Source of the DNA: Desulfobacterales bacterium
Lineage (GTDB): Bacteria; Desulfobacterota; Desulfobacteria; Desulfobacterales; UBA5852
Direction: 5' to 3'
NCBI GenBank assembly: GCA_030066455.1
Contig: JASJBQ010000090.1
Coordinates: forward strand, 1 to 15,336
Length of the DNA stretch: 15,336 nucleotides
Part shown: in pieces, positions 1-7,547 of the stretch
Position numbering within the stretch: position 1 is the stretch's first letter
How the letters are laid out: the number at the start of each line of letters is the position of its first letter
Notes under the pieces: generated by a model
The model's database searches: none
What the model saw: the letters and a program-made list of their open reading frames with translations, nothing else
Told to the model about the DNA's origin: nothing
Made by a program: the position numbers and the translations under genes

Positions 1-487
1 TCAAAATGGGAACGCGTTGGTTGAACCATTTGTTGAAATTCTGTCATATAAAGCAAGTGTTCCCTTTATTTGCCCAATCCACTTTTCCTTATCGGTAACA
101 ATGACAAAAACTTGACTCACATGTCCTATAAGTTATTTTTTTTCTCATGGTATCATAACTAAATTTTTTAACGAGAATTGACTATCAAAGGAGGGACATC
201 GAACCATACTCTGGAAATGATAAAAATTTCAGATATATATTGCCACGTTGTCGAACCTTCAAAGTAATTGGTGAAATACCATCGACTTGGATATGTTTGC
301 ATCCAATCAAATGCTAAAACGGCAATAATAACTGACCTTAAACTGCATTCCTCCGCGAACATCATATTCCACCTCTGGTTTATCAACTAGGGTTGCGATA
401 CGACCACACGTGCCGGAATAGTTTAAATTAAATTGCGACACGGAATCGTTTTTCTGATTTAGCCGGATTGCACCAAAGAGACTGAAA
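1..487. other. AT-rich stretch with no confident gene; decayed minus-strand coding scraps possible
   Basis: This stretch is visibly richer in A and T than the genes that follow. I see no convincing gene in it. On the minus strand there are protein-like fragments in different frames: one of about 68 codons running from an ATG at 513 to 307, an aromatic-rich one from 386 to 168, and a short tail ending with a TGA at 1-3 that reads FVIVTDKEKWIGQIKG. None has a good ribosome binding site or a family I recognise, and the frames do not join. The pattern fits a decayed or foreign gene, or chance. The end at base 1 may also be the cut tail of a gene lying outside the window. Confidence 0.3.
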
Positions 488-2131
488 TTGTATGTAATAA
501 AATTCTCATCCATAAAAGTGAATTCAGTGAAATTCTTGATGACATTTCTATCCTTGTCCCTGTCCTTTTTTTTATTCGCATGCGGCGGCGACACCCAGTC
601 GTCCCCAAGCATCTTCCCTGAAGAAGAATGGCCAGTATCCTCACCCGAGGCCCAGGGTATGCGTTCGGATATTCTGGCCGATATGCTGGCACACATCGAA
701 GAACGAAGCTTGCATATCGACAGCGTCCTGATCGTGCGCAATGGCGACCTCGTCCTGGATGCCTATTTCTGGCCTTTCAAATCCGGGGAAAAGCACATCA
801 TCCATTCATGCACCAAGAGTGTCATGTCCGCCCTGATCGGGATTGCGATCGATAAAGGCTACATCAGGAGCGTCAAGCAGCCCTTAACTGAATTTTTTCC
901 GGGTGTGACCATCGCCAATATGGATCCACGCAAAGAGTTGATAACGCTAGAAAATCTGCTGACAATGACTTCCGGTTTCGAATGCCGGGATTCCTATCTG
1001 TACCGCTGGAAAGGCTTGATCGAGATGCGCGCCTCCGCCGACTGGGGGCAATATGTCCTTGACCTGCCGATGAGCGCGTCGCCGGGCGCGCAGTTCGAAT
1101 ACTGCAACGGGGTGTCCTACCTGTTGTCGGTTATCATCCAGAACACGACCAGGATGCGGACCCTGGCGTTTGCCCGCCGGCATCTTTTCGAACCCCTCGG
1201 GATTCAGGACGTCGGCTGGGATACAAGCCCGCAGGGCATCGATATCGGATGGGGCGAAATGTATCTGCGCCCCCATGACATGGCCAGGTTTGGATGGCTT
1301 TATCTGAACAGAGGGCGCTGGGCCGACAAGCAGGTCGTACCATCCGCCTGGGTGGCATCATCCACACACGGGCATATCGAAGCCACACTGTTCGATCACT
1401 ACGGGTATCAATGGTGGGTCGACGATGATGGTTATTATGCGGCCGTGGGCTTCAAGGGGCAACGCATTTTCATCGTTACCGATAAGAATATGGTGGCCGT
1501 TTTTACCGGGGATCTGACCGGAAATGAGAGCCTGGTGGCGCACAAGCTGCTCGAAGATTTTATCATCCCCGCGGCCTCGTCACCCCAGGCGCTGCCATCT
1601 AACGCTGAGGACCAGGCCCGTCTGGCACAACTGGTCGACAATGCGGCCCAAGAATCCAAGGACGGGGCCATATGGATTTCAAAGGCGGAGGGCGTTGCCA
1701 AAGATGGGGTCTTCACGCGCACCGCTTCACCCGCCTTTTCGTTTGCGTACCCGGTCGGCAGCAGGAAGTCGGGCCTCGACTATCCCGGCCAGATCATGCG
1801 CATGAAAACCCTCAGTGACTACTATTTTACGGCGTTAATCGGGGATATCCCCAACGGAATGGCTTTGAAAGACTTCGGCCCCGGCGCCTATGCCACGGCG
1901 CTTGAAAAGTTTGGGACGGGTATAAAGGTGACTTCCAATAGAAAAGTCACGCTCGAATGTGGCACCCGGGCCTACCGCACCGATATCCGTTGGAAGGCCG
2001 CCGACTTCTGGCCGATCACGACACTTGTCGTGAGCGCCTACAAAGACGGCAAGGTCGTGTGCGTGTCTGCGCATCCCTGGCACAGCCCTTACAACGCCCT
2101 GCCCATCGTCCGGAGCCTGAAATTTAATTAA
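488..2131 (+). CDS. Lipoprotein serine hydrolase, beta-lactamase/esterase (COG1680) family, with extra C-terminal domain
   Basis: This is probably an envelope-anchored serine hydrolase of the beta-lactamase-related type (class C, EstB or 6-aminohexanoate-dimer hydrolase relatives); the substrate is unknown. Residues 18-32 form a lipoprotein signal ending in LFAC with the lipidated Cys at 32. The catalytic SxxK motif is SCTK at 107-110, the YxN-type motif is YCN at 205-207, and the third motif is GFKGQ at 331-335, as common in this family. QWW at 318-320 and RPHDMARFGW at 271-280 are also typical. Residues from about 371 to 547 go beyond the hydrolase fold and form a mostly beta-strand region I do not recognise. 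Two starts are possible: ATG 488, or ATG 539 (residue 18), which gives a standard signal peptide. Neither has a strong Shine-Dalgarno sequence, and 539 fits the lipoprotein signal better. The gene appears monocistronic. Confidence 0.85.
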   Translation: MYVIKFSSIKVNSVKFLMTFLSLSLSFFLFACGGDTQSSPSIFPEEEWPVSSPEAQGMRSDILADMLAHIEERSLHIDSVLIVRNGDLVLDAYFWPFKSGEKHIIHSCTKSVMSALIGIAIDKGYIRSVKQPLTEFFPGVTIANMDPRKELITLENLLTMTSGFECRDSYLYRWKGLIEMRASADWGQYVLDLPMSASPGAQFEYCNGVSYLLSVIIQNTTRMRTLAFARRHLFEPLGIQDVGWDTSPQGIDIGWGEMYLRPHDMARFGWLYLNRGRWADKQVVPSAWVASSTHGHIEATLFDHYGYQWWVDDDGYYAAVGFKGQRIFIVTDKNMVAVFTGDLTGNESLVAHKLLEDFIIPAASSPQALPSNAEDQARLAQLVDNAAQESKDGAIWISKAEGVAKDGVFTRTASPAFSFAYPVGSRKSGLDYPGQIMRMKTLSDYYFTALIGDIPNGMALKDFGPGAYATALEKFGTGIKVTSNRKVTLECGTRAYRTDIRWKAADFWPITTLVVSAYKDGKVVCVSAHPWHSPYNALPIVRSLKFN

Positions 2132-2516
2132 ATGGTCCTTCGCTGGCGGCCCGAGATACTTGTTAAGGGGCAAATTCATAATTTTCCGATCAAGCCCCGA
2201 ACAATTATCGGCCGGTATCTTCTCGATCCTTATGGCCCGGCCCCTGAAATCAACTGGTACGATGTACTCCCCAACTATAGAATGGCCACGGCTGTTCATC
2301 CTGCACCCACAGATAATTCCGGCGTGGAAATCGGACTTCTCCGGGCCGCCTGACAGGCGACGAGCTGGACAGCTTGACTTACGGCCAAGTTCCGCCTAAG
2401 CTTTTTTCAACGAAAGGAATACGCGTTGGAAAAAAGACGGCGGCCGATGATAAGGCCGCGTTCTCTTTTCTTGGCCGTTGCCAATAGCGCCCCAATCGTA
2501 AGCGGTGAGAGGCTCC
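2132..2516. other. Gene-free gap between two lipoprotein genes
   Basis: I find no credible gene here. The open frame that begins right after the hydrolase stop (73 codons) has no ribosome binding site and no recognisable motif. The gap carries one terminator-like hairpin (listed separately) and a short palindrome, cgcctgacaggcg, at about 2347-2359. A promoter for the next gene presumably lies between the hairpin and 2517, but no clear -35/-10 pair stands out. Confidence 0.5.
2440..2472 (+). terminator. Terminator-like hairpin after the serine hydrolase gene
   Basis: A perfect 6-bp GC stem, GCGGCC (2440-2445) and GGCCGC (2454-2459), encloses an 8-base loop. An A-rich run precedes it and gttctcttttctt follows, which is the layout of a rho-independent terminator. 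It lies about 310 bases past the hydrolase stop, so the transcript would have a long tail. The interrupted T run lowers confidence. Confidence 0.45.
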
Positions 2517-3338
2517 ATGCCATCTGTCCAGAATCGATGCCTCCTTGGGTTAAGCATGATCCTCGGGCTGTTACTGCCTGTCGGGCTGATAACCGGCTGC
2601 CTGAAACAGTCGCCCGCCCCGGCGGCTCCTGCCGCCGACCCCTGTGAAGGCTACAGTGATCTCGAAAAGAAGCATCGCAAACTTCAGAGGCTGATAGAGC
2701 GCCAGCGCGTAAAACTTCGGGAAACGGAAGCCGAACTCAGCCGCGTCCAGGTGCAGCTGCTCGAGGAAAGCGCGCGGAGCGTGGCCTCGGAAAAGCAGGT
2801 AAAGACCCAGGGCAAGATGCTGGACGAGGCCGTCCAGGAGGTGGTGCGGGCCAAAGCCAAGCTGCGGACCATCGAAAGTCGCGCCGAGGCGGCCTCGACC
2901 ATGGCCGAGGCCGAGATTGCCATTCGGGCCACCAGGGAAAGCCTGGCTACCGATGCCGGCGTCCAGAAGGAGAACCTGAAACGGGCGGAAGAGCTTTTGA
3001 AGATGAGTTCGCGGGAGTTCAAGAACGAAAACTACGGCGGGGCCCTCTACCTTGCCGGGCAGGCCCGGAGCCATATCAACACGATACAGCTCAACCGCTC
3101 CCAGGTGGAAGGCTGGGCGTCCCAACCGGGCGAGGTCCTCTTTTCCCAGCCCCTCCCACTCAAAATCCTCAAGCGCTGCAATTTTCGCCGGACACCTAAT
3201 TTGCGGGGCCGGATCATCGAGATCCTGGAGCCGGGCACCATGATCGTCGGTCTGGCCCATAAAGAAAACTGGCTACGGGTGCACACCGAAGACGGCCACG
3301 CCGGATGGGTCCATCAGTCTCTCGCGGGGATTCGCTGA
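2517..3338 (+). CDS. Coiled-coil lipoprotein with C-terminal bacterial SH3 domain
   Basis: This is a predicted lipoprotein that probably contacts peptidoglycan or an envelope partner; no enzyme motif is visible. From ATG 2517 the first 27 residues form a signal peptide ending in LITGC, with the lipid-carrying Cys at 28. Next come a short Ala/Pro linker, a long charged helical region with heptad-like spacing at about 46-125, and a second helical stretch at about 130-195 containing a TPR-like piece (ENYGGALYLAGQA). The C-terminal 60 residues look like a bacterial SH3 domain, with NWLRVHTEDGHAGWV as the signature. I chose ATG 2517 because GAGAGG lies just upstream; an in-frame GTG at 2505 would add four residues. 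It differs from TlpA or YgiM proteins in having the SH3 domain at the C-terminus rather than the N-terminus. Confidence 0.8.
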   Translation: MPSVQNRCLLGLSMILGLLLPVGLITGCLKQSPAPAAPAADPCEGYSDLEKKHRKLQRLIERQRVKLRETEAELSRVQVQLLEESARSVASEKQVKTQGKMLDEAVQEVVRAKAKLRTIESRAEAASTMAEAEIAIRATRESLATDAGVQKENLKRAEELLKMSSREFKNENYGGALYLAGQARSHINTIQLNRSQVEGWASQPGEVLFSQPLPLKILKRCNFRRTPNLRGRIIEILEPGTMIVGLAHKENWLRVHTEDGHAGWVHQSLAGIR

Positions 3339-3712
3339 CCCAGTGGGGGCAGGTGTCAGGTTTCTGGTGTCGGCAAATACTGAGACCTCTGCCTCCGGAA
3401 CCCCGAACGCCAGAGCCCCGCAAATGTCACCTTGCCCTGCTGTTACCATCGGGGTCGGATTCGGTATCGGTATCGGTTTTAGAATTTAACGGCCGGGTGC
3501 TGCAAAAGCTCGATTCCGATGCCGATAGCGATACCGACGCCGAGGACTAAAGGCGGTTTTTCAGGCAAGTCCGTGAGCCTTTTGGAACCTTGCCCCACGA
3601 CTATTTAAATCCTTGAAACCTGGCAAAACTTCCACGTTCCAGGCTGACCGGATCAGGTTGTTTTAAACCCCGAACCCGAAACCCAGATTCCTGCTTAAAA
3701 TACGTTTGGCGG
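3339..3712. other. Convergent 3' gap holding a repeat element
   Basis: This gap separates the 3' ends of two convergent genes. It has no credible gene. It contains the TATCGG-rich inverted repeat (listed separately). On either side lie degenerate runs related to TTCGGGGTT, read on the minus strand at about 3395-3410 and 3668-3685. A weak 4-bp GC hairpin followed by gttttt lies at 3538-3561 at the edge of the repeat and could end transcripts from the left. Confidence 0.6.
3448..3544 (+). repeat. TATCGG-rich imperfect inverted repeat, copy A
   Basis: The left arm (3448-3480) is built on repeated TATCGG or TCGG units and ends in GGTTTT. The right arm (3511-3544) is its imperfect reverse complement, with about 24 of 28 core positions matching by eye. 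A non-repeated 30-base spacer (3481-3510) separates them. A second copy in reverse orientation lies at 14210-14302, with the same arm order, the GGTTTT arm end and the TCGGAATCG boundary, but a different spacer. The layout resembles REP/BIME or small palindromic units. Confidence 0.75.
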
Positions 3713-4537
3713 TCACGTTGCCGCACGGTCGACACTAAACCCATGCCGCAGGGCCAGTTTTTCGAACATGGCCGCCAGCCCCGTTCCCAACGTGAAAAGG
3801 GCGCCGATATCGAGGTTCTGATCGGCGGTTTCGTCGAAGAAGACCTTGAGATTGGAAGCCATGCCGTCTTCCGGGCGCCAGTAGCAAACCATGATCGGCA
3901 CCCGTGGGAGCGGTTTGAGGACCACCGAAATGTCCGAGCGGAACTGGCGGGCCACCTGGCGACCGTTGAAAAGGTGGACCATAGCGCTGAAGAGGTCCGG
4001 ATAGATGTCGGCCACGCGTTGCATGGCGGCTTCACATCGCTTCTGGAAGAGGGGGTAGCGTGCCTTGCCGTCGCTAAGTTCGCGCAGTGAAACCCAATTG
4101 CCGCCTGGTTGTACCCCCTTGCCGTAGAGCACATACTGCAGAAAGGGGGCGGCCACCCAGGGATTGACATGGATGTCCGCCGATAGGCGGCCGTCGGTGT
4201 CCACCCGGAAGTCCTTTCCCAGGATCTTGAGGCCCAGCCGTCCGTTTTCGAAACGGGCCCCGATACGGTCGGCCGCTGCCGCCAGGTCGGTCTCCCGGAC
4301 GGCGGCCACGAGCTGCTGGAGGTAGTCCTCGCCGCTCTGCTCGACCATGTTGGGCGGAAGGCTTTCCCCGTAGAACCGGGCGATGACCTCGGGGGCCAGC
4401 CGGGGGCAATCCTTGATGGATTTCTGCCCCATGTATACCGCTCCTGCAAAAGCCAGGCATGTCTTGCGGCCGCATTCCTGGCAGTTGGACTTGTCGAGCA
4501 GCTCAAAAATTTCCATCGCGTTATTCGGTGGGCGCAT
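3713..4537 (-). CDS. 4Fe-4S domain plus DUF3786 protein
   Basis: This is a 274-residue soluble protein. The first 50 residues hold four cysteines, C19, C22, C27 and C44, in the pattern CxxCGxxxC...CP. This matches the small 4Fe-4S domain (PF04060 type) seen in RnfB and in the corrinoid Fe-S protein gamma subunit of the acetyl-CoA pathway. Residues from about 75 to the end resemble DUF3786, including the segment KPLPRVPIMVCYW and the downstream FFDE. The function is unknown. The domain pairing suggests a redox or corrinoid-linked role in anaerobes, but that is inference. The start is well supported: AGGAGG on the minus strand (4545-4550) lies 7 bases before the ATG. The gene stands alone, convergent with the SH3 lipoprotein and about 280 bases downstream of the GGDEF gene. 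Confidence 0.82.
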   Translation of the reverse strand: MRPPNNAMEIFELLDKSNCQECGRKTCLAFAGAVYMGQKSIKDCPRLAPEVIARFYGESLPPNMVEQSGEDYLQQLVAAVRETDLAAAADRIGARFENGRLGLKILGKDFRVDTDGRLSADIHVNPWVAAPFLQYVLYGKGVQPGGNWVSLRELSDGKARYPLFQKRCEAAMQRVADIYPDLFSAMVHLFNGRQVARQFRSDISVVLKPLPRVPIMVCYWRPEDGMASNLKVFFDETADQNLDIGALFTLGTGLAAMFEKLALRHGFSVDRAAT

Positions 4538-4590
4538 GGGTTGTCCTCCTTAATGCGGTGGTATCCCATATTAACAGATCGGCTGCCCGA

Positions 4591-4615
4591 AAAAATCCCC
4601 CGAATGGGGGATTTT
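4591..4615 (-). terminator. Perfect AT-capped hairpin between GGDEF and DUF3786 genes
   Basis: A perfect 10-bp stem, AAAATCCCCC (4592-4601) and GGGGGATTTT (4606-4615), closes a 4-base loop. The A and T ends make it work as a terminator in either direction. On the minus strand it lies about 205 bases past the GGDEF stop and 54 bases before the DUF3786 start. It is therefore either the GGDEF terminator or a leader hairpin of the DUF3786 gene. The rest of the 4538-4820 gap shows no gene. Confidence 0.55.
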
Positions 4616-4820
4616 GCGATTACCAATCCCATAATTGAAAAACGAAAACGGGATTTTGCTCCTGGGTAAGGCGGCCGCTAGCTTCCCTGTTAAAGCGGGA
4701 TTCCCCGTCGGAGCGACCCATTCTTGTTGATTGAAACCGGGGGGATGAGACAGGCCTTGCAAGGATTTAAGGCGATGCGCCCGGAGACGATTCGGTAATG
4801 TCCTCCGGTTGGGGCGGGGG

Positions 4821-6587
4821 TCAGTTTTTTTCGATCAGTCGGATCGGTCCCTGTCGGCTGTCGTCGCTTTTTCGTTCGGCGGTCTGTTGAACACTGTTGC
4901 GGCCGGATTCCTTGGCCGCGTAAAGCGCCTTGTCCGCCTGCTGGATCAGTGTCTGGGGCGTGTCGCCGTCTCCGGGGAAAAAGGCCGCTCCAATGCTGAC
5001 GGTGACGCTAATGGACTCTTCACCGCTGTGAATGGTTTCCTGGGCGGTGCGTTTACGGATGCGCTCGGCGGCCTCCAGGCTGAGCTGTGGCTCGATTTCG
5101 GTCAGCAGGACGATGAATTCTTCCCCCCCGTAGCGCGCCACGTAATCGCAGTCGCGGATGGTTTCCCGGAATACGGCGGCCAGCCGGCAAAGCACATCAT
5201 CGCCGCTCTGGTGGCCGTGGGTGTCGTTGACCTGTTTGAAATGGTCGATATCGATGATCAGGAGGGTAAAGGGATGTCGGTGGCGCCCCGAGCGGATGAC
5301 CTCGCTGGTAAGGGTTTCCATCAGGTGTTTGCGATTGTAGAGGCCGGTCAGATCATCGGTGATCGAGAGCTGATGAAGGGCCCTGTTTTTTTCCTTAAGC
5401 ATCTGATTGGCGCTGTCGAGCTCTTCGCGGCTACGGCGCAGGCGGGCCACCATGTGATTGAAAACCTGGGTCAGAAAACCGACTTCGGAGCGGCCGCGTA
5501 CCGGCAGATCGACATCCAGATTGCCGCTCGCCACCTGTTCGGCGCCTTCACTCAGGCGCCGCAGCGGCCGTACGATGGTTAACCCAAACAGATAGGCACA
5601 CAGCCCCAGGCCTGCCAGCAGGGCCAGCACGAGCGAAACGGTTAGTTTCTGCAGCCGTTCGACACGGGCAAAGGCCTTGTCCTTGTCCATCTGGGCGATC
5701 ACACCCCATTGCAGCGCCGGGACGATTTGAAGGGTGCCGATAACGGCCGCGCCGTCTGTGCCGCTATAGTCCATCGGCTGTAAAGGTTGCCGAAACAGTC
5801 TGCCGACCGGCAGGCCCGCTAACGTAGCCGCCTTGGAAACGGTGGCCGTCTGCCTGGAACTGGCCATCATCCGGCCGTCACGATCGATCATGAACAATTC
5901 GTCGACATCGGTCTGCGTGTAGGCGGCCAGCACCTTGTCGATGGAAGCCGCCGCAACTTTGACCCCTAAAACGCCAAGCAGTTCATTGTTGGCCGTCAGG
6001 ATCGGATCGGCGATCAGCATCACCCGTGCCTGTAACTGGGTGTCATAGTAGACTTTGCCCACCACCGGTTCCTTCGAGAGGACCTGCGCCTTCCAGTCGG
6101 GGGGCAGGACCGGCGGCGTATCGTTGGATTCGCTCGTGGCCAGAAGACTGCCGGTGAGATCCAGCACCATCAATTCCTTGTAATCGGAAAATTTCTGCCG
6201 GATCGATTTGAGGTATTCCTGGAGCATGTTCCGGGCAACGAGGTTTTCAAGGCGGGCACCCCGATTGCGAAGGACGGTTACCAGGTTTTCGGATACAATG
6301 TAGGAACTGGAGAAGACCCTCACGTCGTAGAGTCGTTCCTTGATCCACAGGTCGAGTTCGCGGGCCGTCTGGGCGGCGATGTCTCTCAGCCCCTGCTCGA
6401 TCTTTTCGTTCAGAAAGCGCGTATTCTGTAGATACGACAAGCTGCCCAGGGTCACGGCCGGTATGATGGTGGCCACCAGGGTGAATACGATGATCCTGGT
6501 CTTGATACTCTGCAACCCCCCGGCGGTCTGGAAGACCGGGCGCCGGTTGGGCGGAGGGGTGGACGTCTGCGGGGCTTTGTTTTTCAT
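4821..6587 (-). CDS. Membrane diguanylate cyclase: dCache sensor, HAMP, GGDEF
   Basis: The protein makes the second messenger cyclic di-GMP from two GTP in response to an external signal. Counting from a possible TTG start at 6611 (596 residues): a first membrane helix at 40-60, a periplasmic dCache-type sensor at about 61-330 with the cache strand GVLGVKV near 213-219, a second helix at 333-356, HAMP at about 357-409 and a GGDEF domain from 419. The GGDEF domain keeps DDLTGLYNR (419-427), the metal Asp in IDIDHF (463-468) and the active site GGEEF (495-499). The inhibitory RxxD site is RDCD (486-489), five residues before it, so product feedback is expected. I prefer the ATG at 6587, residue 9 in this numbering, because the TTG lacks a spaced ribosome binding site. 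No EAL domain is present. The ligand is unknown. Confidence 0.92.
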   Translation of the reverse strand: MKNKAPQTSTPPPNRRPVFQTAGGLQSIKTRIIVFTLVATIIPAVTLGSLSYLQNTRFLNEKIEQGLRDIAAQTARELDLWIKERLYDVRVFSSSYIVSENLVTVLRNRGARLENLVARNMLQEYLKSIRQKFSDYKELMVLDLTGSLLATSESNDTPPVLPPDWKAQVLSKEPVVGKVYYDTQLQARVMLIADPILTANNELLGVLGVKVAAASIDKVLAAYTQTDVDELFMIDRDGRMMASSRQTATVSKAATLAGLPVGRLFRQPLQPMDYSGTDGAAVIGTLQIVPALQWGVIAQMDKDKAFARVERLQKLTVSLVLALLAGLGLCAYLFGLTIVRPLRRLSEGAEQVASGNLDVDLPVRGRSEVGFLTQVFNHMVARLRRSREELDSANQMLKEKNRALHQLSITDDLTGLYNRKHLMETLTSEVIRSGRHRHPFTLLIIDIDHFKQVNDTHGHQSGDDVLCRLAAVFRETIRDCDYVARYGGEEFIVLLTEIEPQLSLEAAERIRKRTAQETIHSGEESISVTVSIGAAFFPGDGDTPQTLIQQADKALYAAKESGRNSVQQTAERKSDDSRQGPIRLIEKN

Positions 6588-6641
6588 CGGTCGGTTCCGA
6601 AAGGATGCCAATTCTTCAAAAATTATAATAATAACAGTTTA

Positions 6642-6669
6642 TTGATACCACGATCCTGCCGAATGTCAA
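6642..6669 (-). promoter_or_regulatory. Sigma70-like promoter for the diguanylate cyclase gene
   Basis: On the minus strand TTGACA (6669-6664, a perfect -35) is followed after 16 bases by TATCAA (6647-6642, 4 of 6). This puts the start of transcription near 6635, about 48 bases before the ATG at 6587. A perfect TATAAT lies further down at 6627-6622 but has no -35 at the right distance. Confidence 0.45.
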
Positions 6670-6813
6670 CGCATGCCGGCATTGCTGCCGGGTGGGAGGC
6701 GGCTGACCGGCGATCGGTTTACATTGCCGCTTAATTGCGTGTATAGAGCAGAAGGCGGGTTTGTATGTCATCTTCCCCGTGACTCTTTGCCCATCAGCCC
6801 GGTCGACGATCGC

Positions 6814-7122
6814 ATGACGCTGACAAAAGCCCGACATGGCACCAACAAGGACTGGTACTTATATTTGGTACGCTGCAGAGACGGCAGCCTGTATACGGGC
6901 ATAACGACCGACGTCGACCGTCGCTTCAAGGCCCACCAGAAGAAGGCGGGCGCCAAGTACCTGAAGGGACGCGGACCGTTGCGGCTGGTTTTCCAGGAAC
7001 GGATCGGTGCGAAACACCTGGCCTTCCAGGTCGAGCACGCAGTTAAACGCTGGCCCAAGTCAAAAAAAGAGCAACTTGTGCATGCCGGGCGGGGATGCCT
7101 AGAATGGGTCGCCAAACAATGA
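6814..7122 (+). CDS. GIY-YIG nuclease-like protein, YhbQ/UPF0213 family
   Basis: This is a small single-domain GIY-YIG protein of 102 residues, the usual size for the YhbQ group. These are presumed DNA endonucleases of uncertain cellular role. From ATG 6814 the two motif strands are WYLYLV (14-19) and LYTGI (26-30), followed by the Arg/His region DVDRRFKAHQ (33-42), the GAKYLKGRGP segment (46-55) and the metal-binding Glu in VEHAVKRWPKSKK (E74). The open frame extends back to 6673, but the added 47 residues match nothing in the family, so I start at 6814. The ribosome binding site there is weak. It is divergent from the GGDEF gene and about 110 bases before the next gene. Confidence 0.85.
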   Translation: MTLTKARHGTNKDWYLYLVRCRDGSLYTGITTDVDRRFKAHQKKAGAKYLKGRGPLRLVFQERIGAKHLAFQVEHAVKRWPKSKKEQLVHAGRGCLEWVAKQ

Positions 7123-7123
7123 C

Positions 7124-7156
7124 TGCCGTTCAAGCGACGGCAAGCAGGTTGCTTTT
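7124..7156 (+). terminator. Weak terminator-like hairpins after the GIY-YIG gene
   Basis: Directly after the stop codon TGCCGT (7124-7129) pairs with ACGGCA (7137-7142). An overlapping stem AAGCA (7142-7146) with TGCTT (7150-7154) ends in a short T run. The two stems share a base, so they compete. The tail is only four T residues, so this is a tentative call. Confidence 0.3.
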
Positions 7157-7231
7157 GTAAAACGCGAGATGATTATCGACGCCGTATCCCATCGGCCTTG
7201 TAATTCCGGGGAAATCTGAAAGGAGGTCGCC

Positions 7232-7537
7232 ATGGCCATCGAAGCCATCATCAAACGCAGAGTTCAGCAGGGGCAGCAGGCCAAACAACTGGTACCTTTA
7301 TTGATGCAACTGCGCGCCAAAGCGGTTCAGCAGCCCGGCTACCTGTCCAGCGAGACCCTCAGCAATGTCGACAATCCCGAGGAGTGCCTGGTGATCAGCC
7401 GCTGGCAGACGATCGAAGACTGGAATGCCTGGGTCACCAGCGAGACGCGGGCGTCCATTCAGGCCAAGATCGACGCGATAGCCGGCAGCGAGCAGGAAAT
7501 CAAGGTCTACGCCCCAATGGTGCTGCGGCCGGGGTAA
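7232..7537 (+). CDS. Antibiotic biosynthesis monooxygenase (ABM) fold protein
   Basis: This 101-residue protein has the dimeric ferredoxin-like ABM fold. Typical signs are an opening strand AIEAIIKRRV, a helix with LLMQLRAKA, then QPGYLSSETL (33-42), VISRWQTIEDWNAWV (54-68) and a closing strand EIKVYAPMVL. Members include small monooxygenases of quinone-type substrates, haem-degrading enzymes and many proteins of unknown role. No haem or substrate residue can be assigned here. The start is clear: AGGAGG at 7221-7226 lies 5 bases before the ATG. It converges on the AKR-like gene with only 10 bases between the two 3' ends, so their transcripts probably overlap. Confidence 0.82.
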   Translation: MAIEAIIKRRVQQGQQAKQLVPLLMQLRAKAVQQPGYLSSETLSNVDNPEECLVISRWQTIEDWNAWVTSETRASIQAKIDAIAGSEQEIKVYAPMVLRPG

Positions 7538-7547
7538 GCGCCGTATG

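Noticed and set aside
187..194. Strong Shine-Dalgarno-like AAGGAGGG
   Set aside because: No ATG, GTG or TTG lies at a workable distance downstream, so it decides no start.
2132..2353. 73-codon frame beginning right after the serine hydrolase stop
   Set aside because: No ribosome binding site, no motif, and no sign of coding bias.
2571..3260. 229-codon minus-strand frame opposite the SH3 lipoprotein gene
   Set aside because: It is antisense to a gene with a clear lipobox and SH3 domain, and its translation has no recognisable motif.
3448..3544. CRISPR array suggested by repeats with a unique spacer
   Set aside because: There are only two arms, inverted rather than direct, with no further repeat units and no cas genes nearby.
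3305..3550. Plus-strand frame ending in an Asp/Ser-rich run (DSDADSDTDAED)
   Set aside because: The run arises from translating the TATCGG-type repeat. The frame starts inside the lipoprotein gene and has no independent support.
3601..4632. 343-codon minus-strand frame overlapping the DUF3786 gene
   Set aside because: It is a shifted frame of the same gene, rich in Arg, Ser and Trp, with no family motif. The DUF3786 frame has the cysteine motif and a perfect ribosome binding site.
4809..5582. Long plus-strand open frame opposite the GGDEF gene
   Set aside because: It lies fully antisense to a well-supported gene, has no ribosome binding site, and its composition is that of a reverse-frame echo of GC-rich coding DNA.
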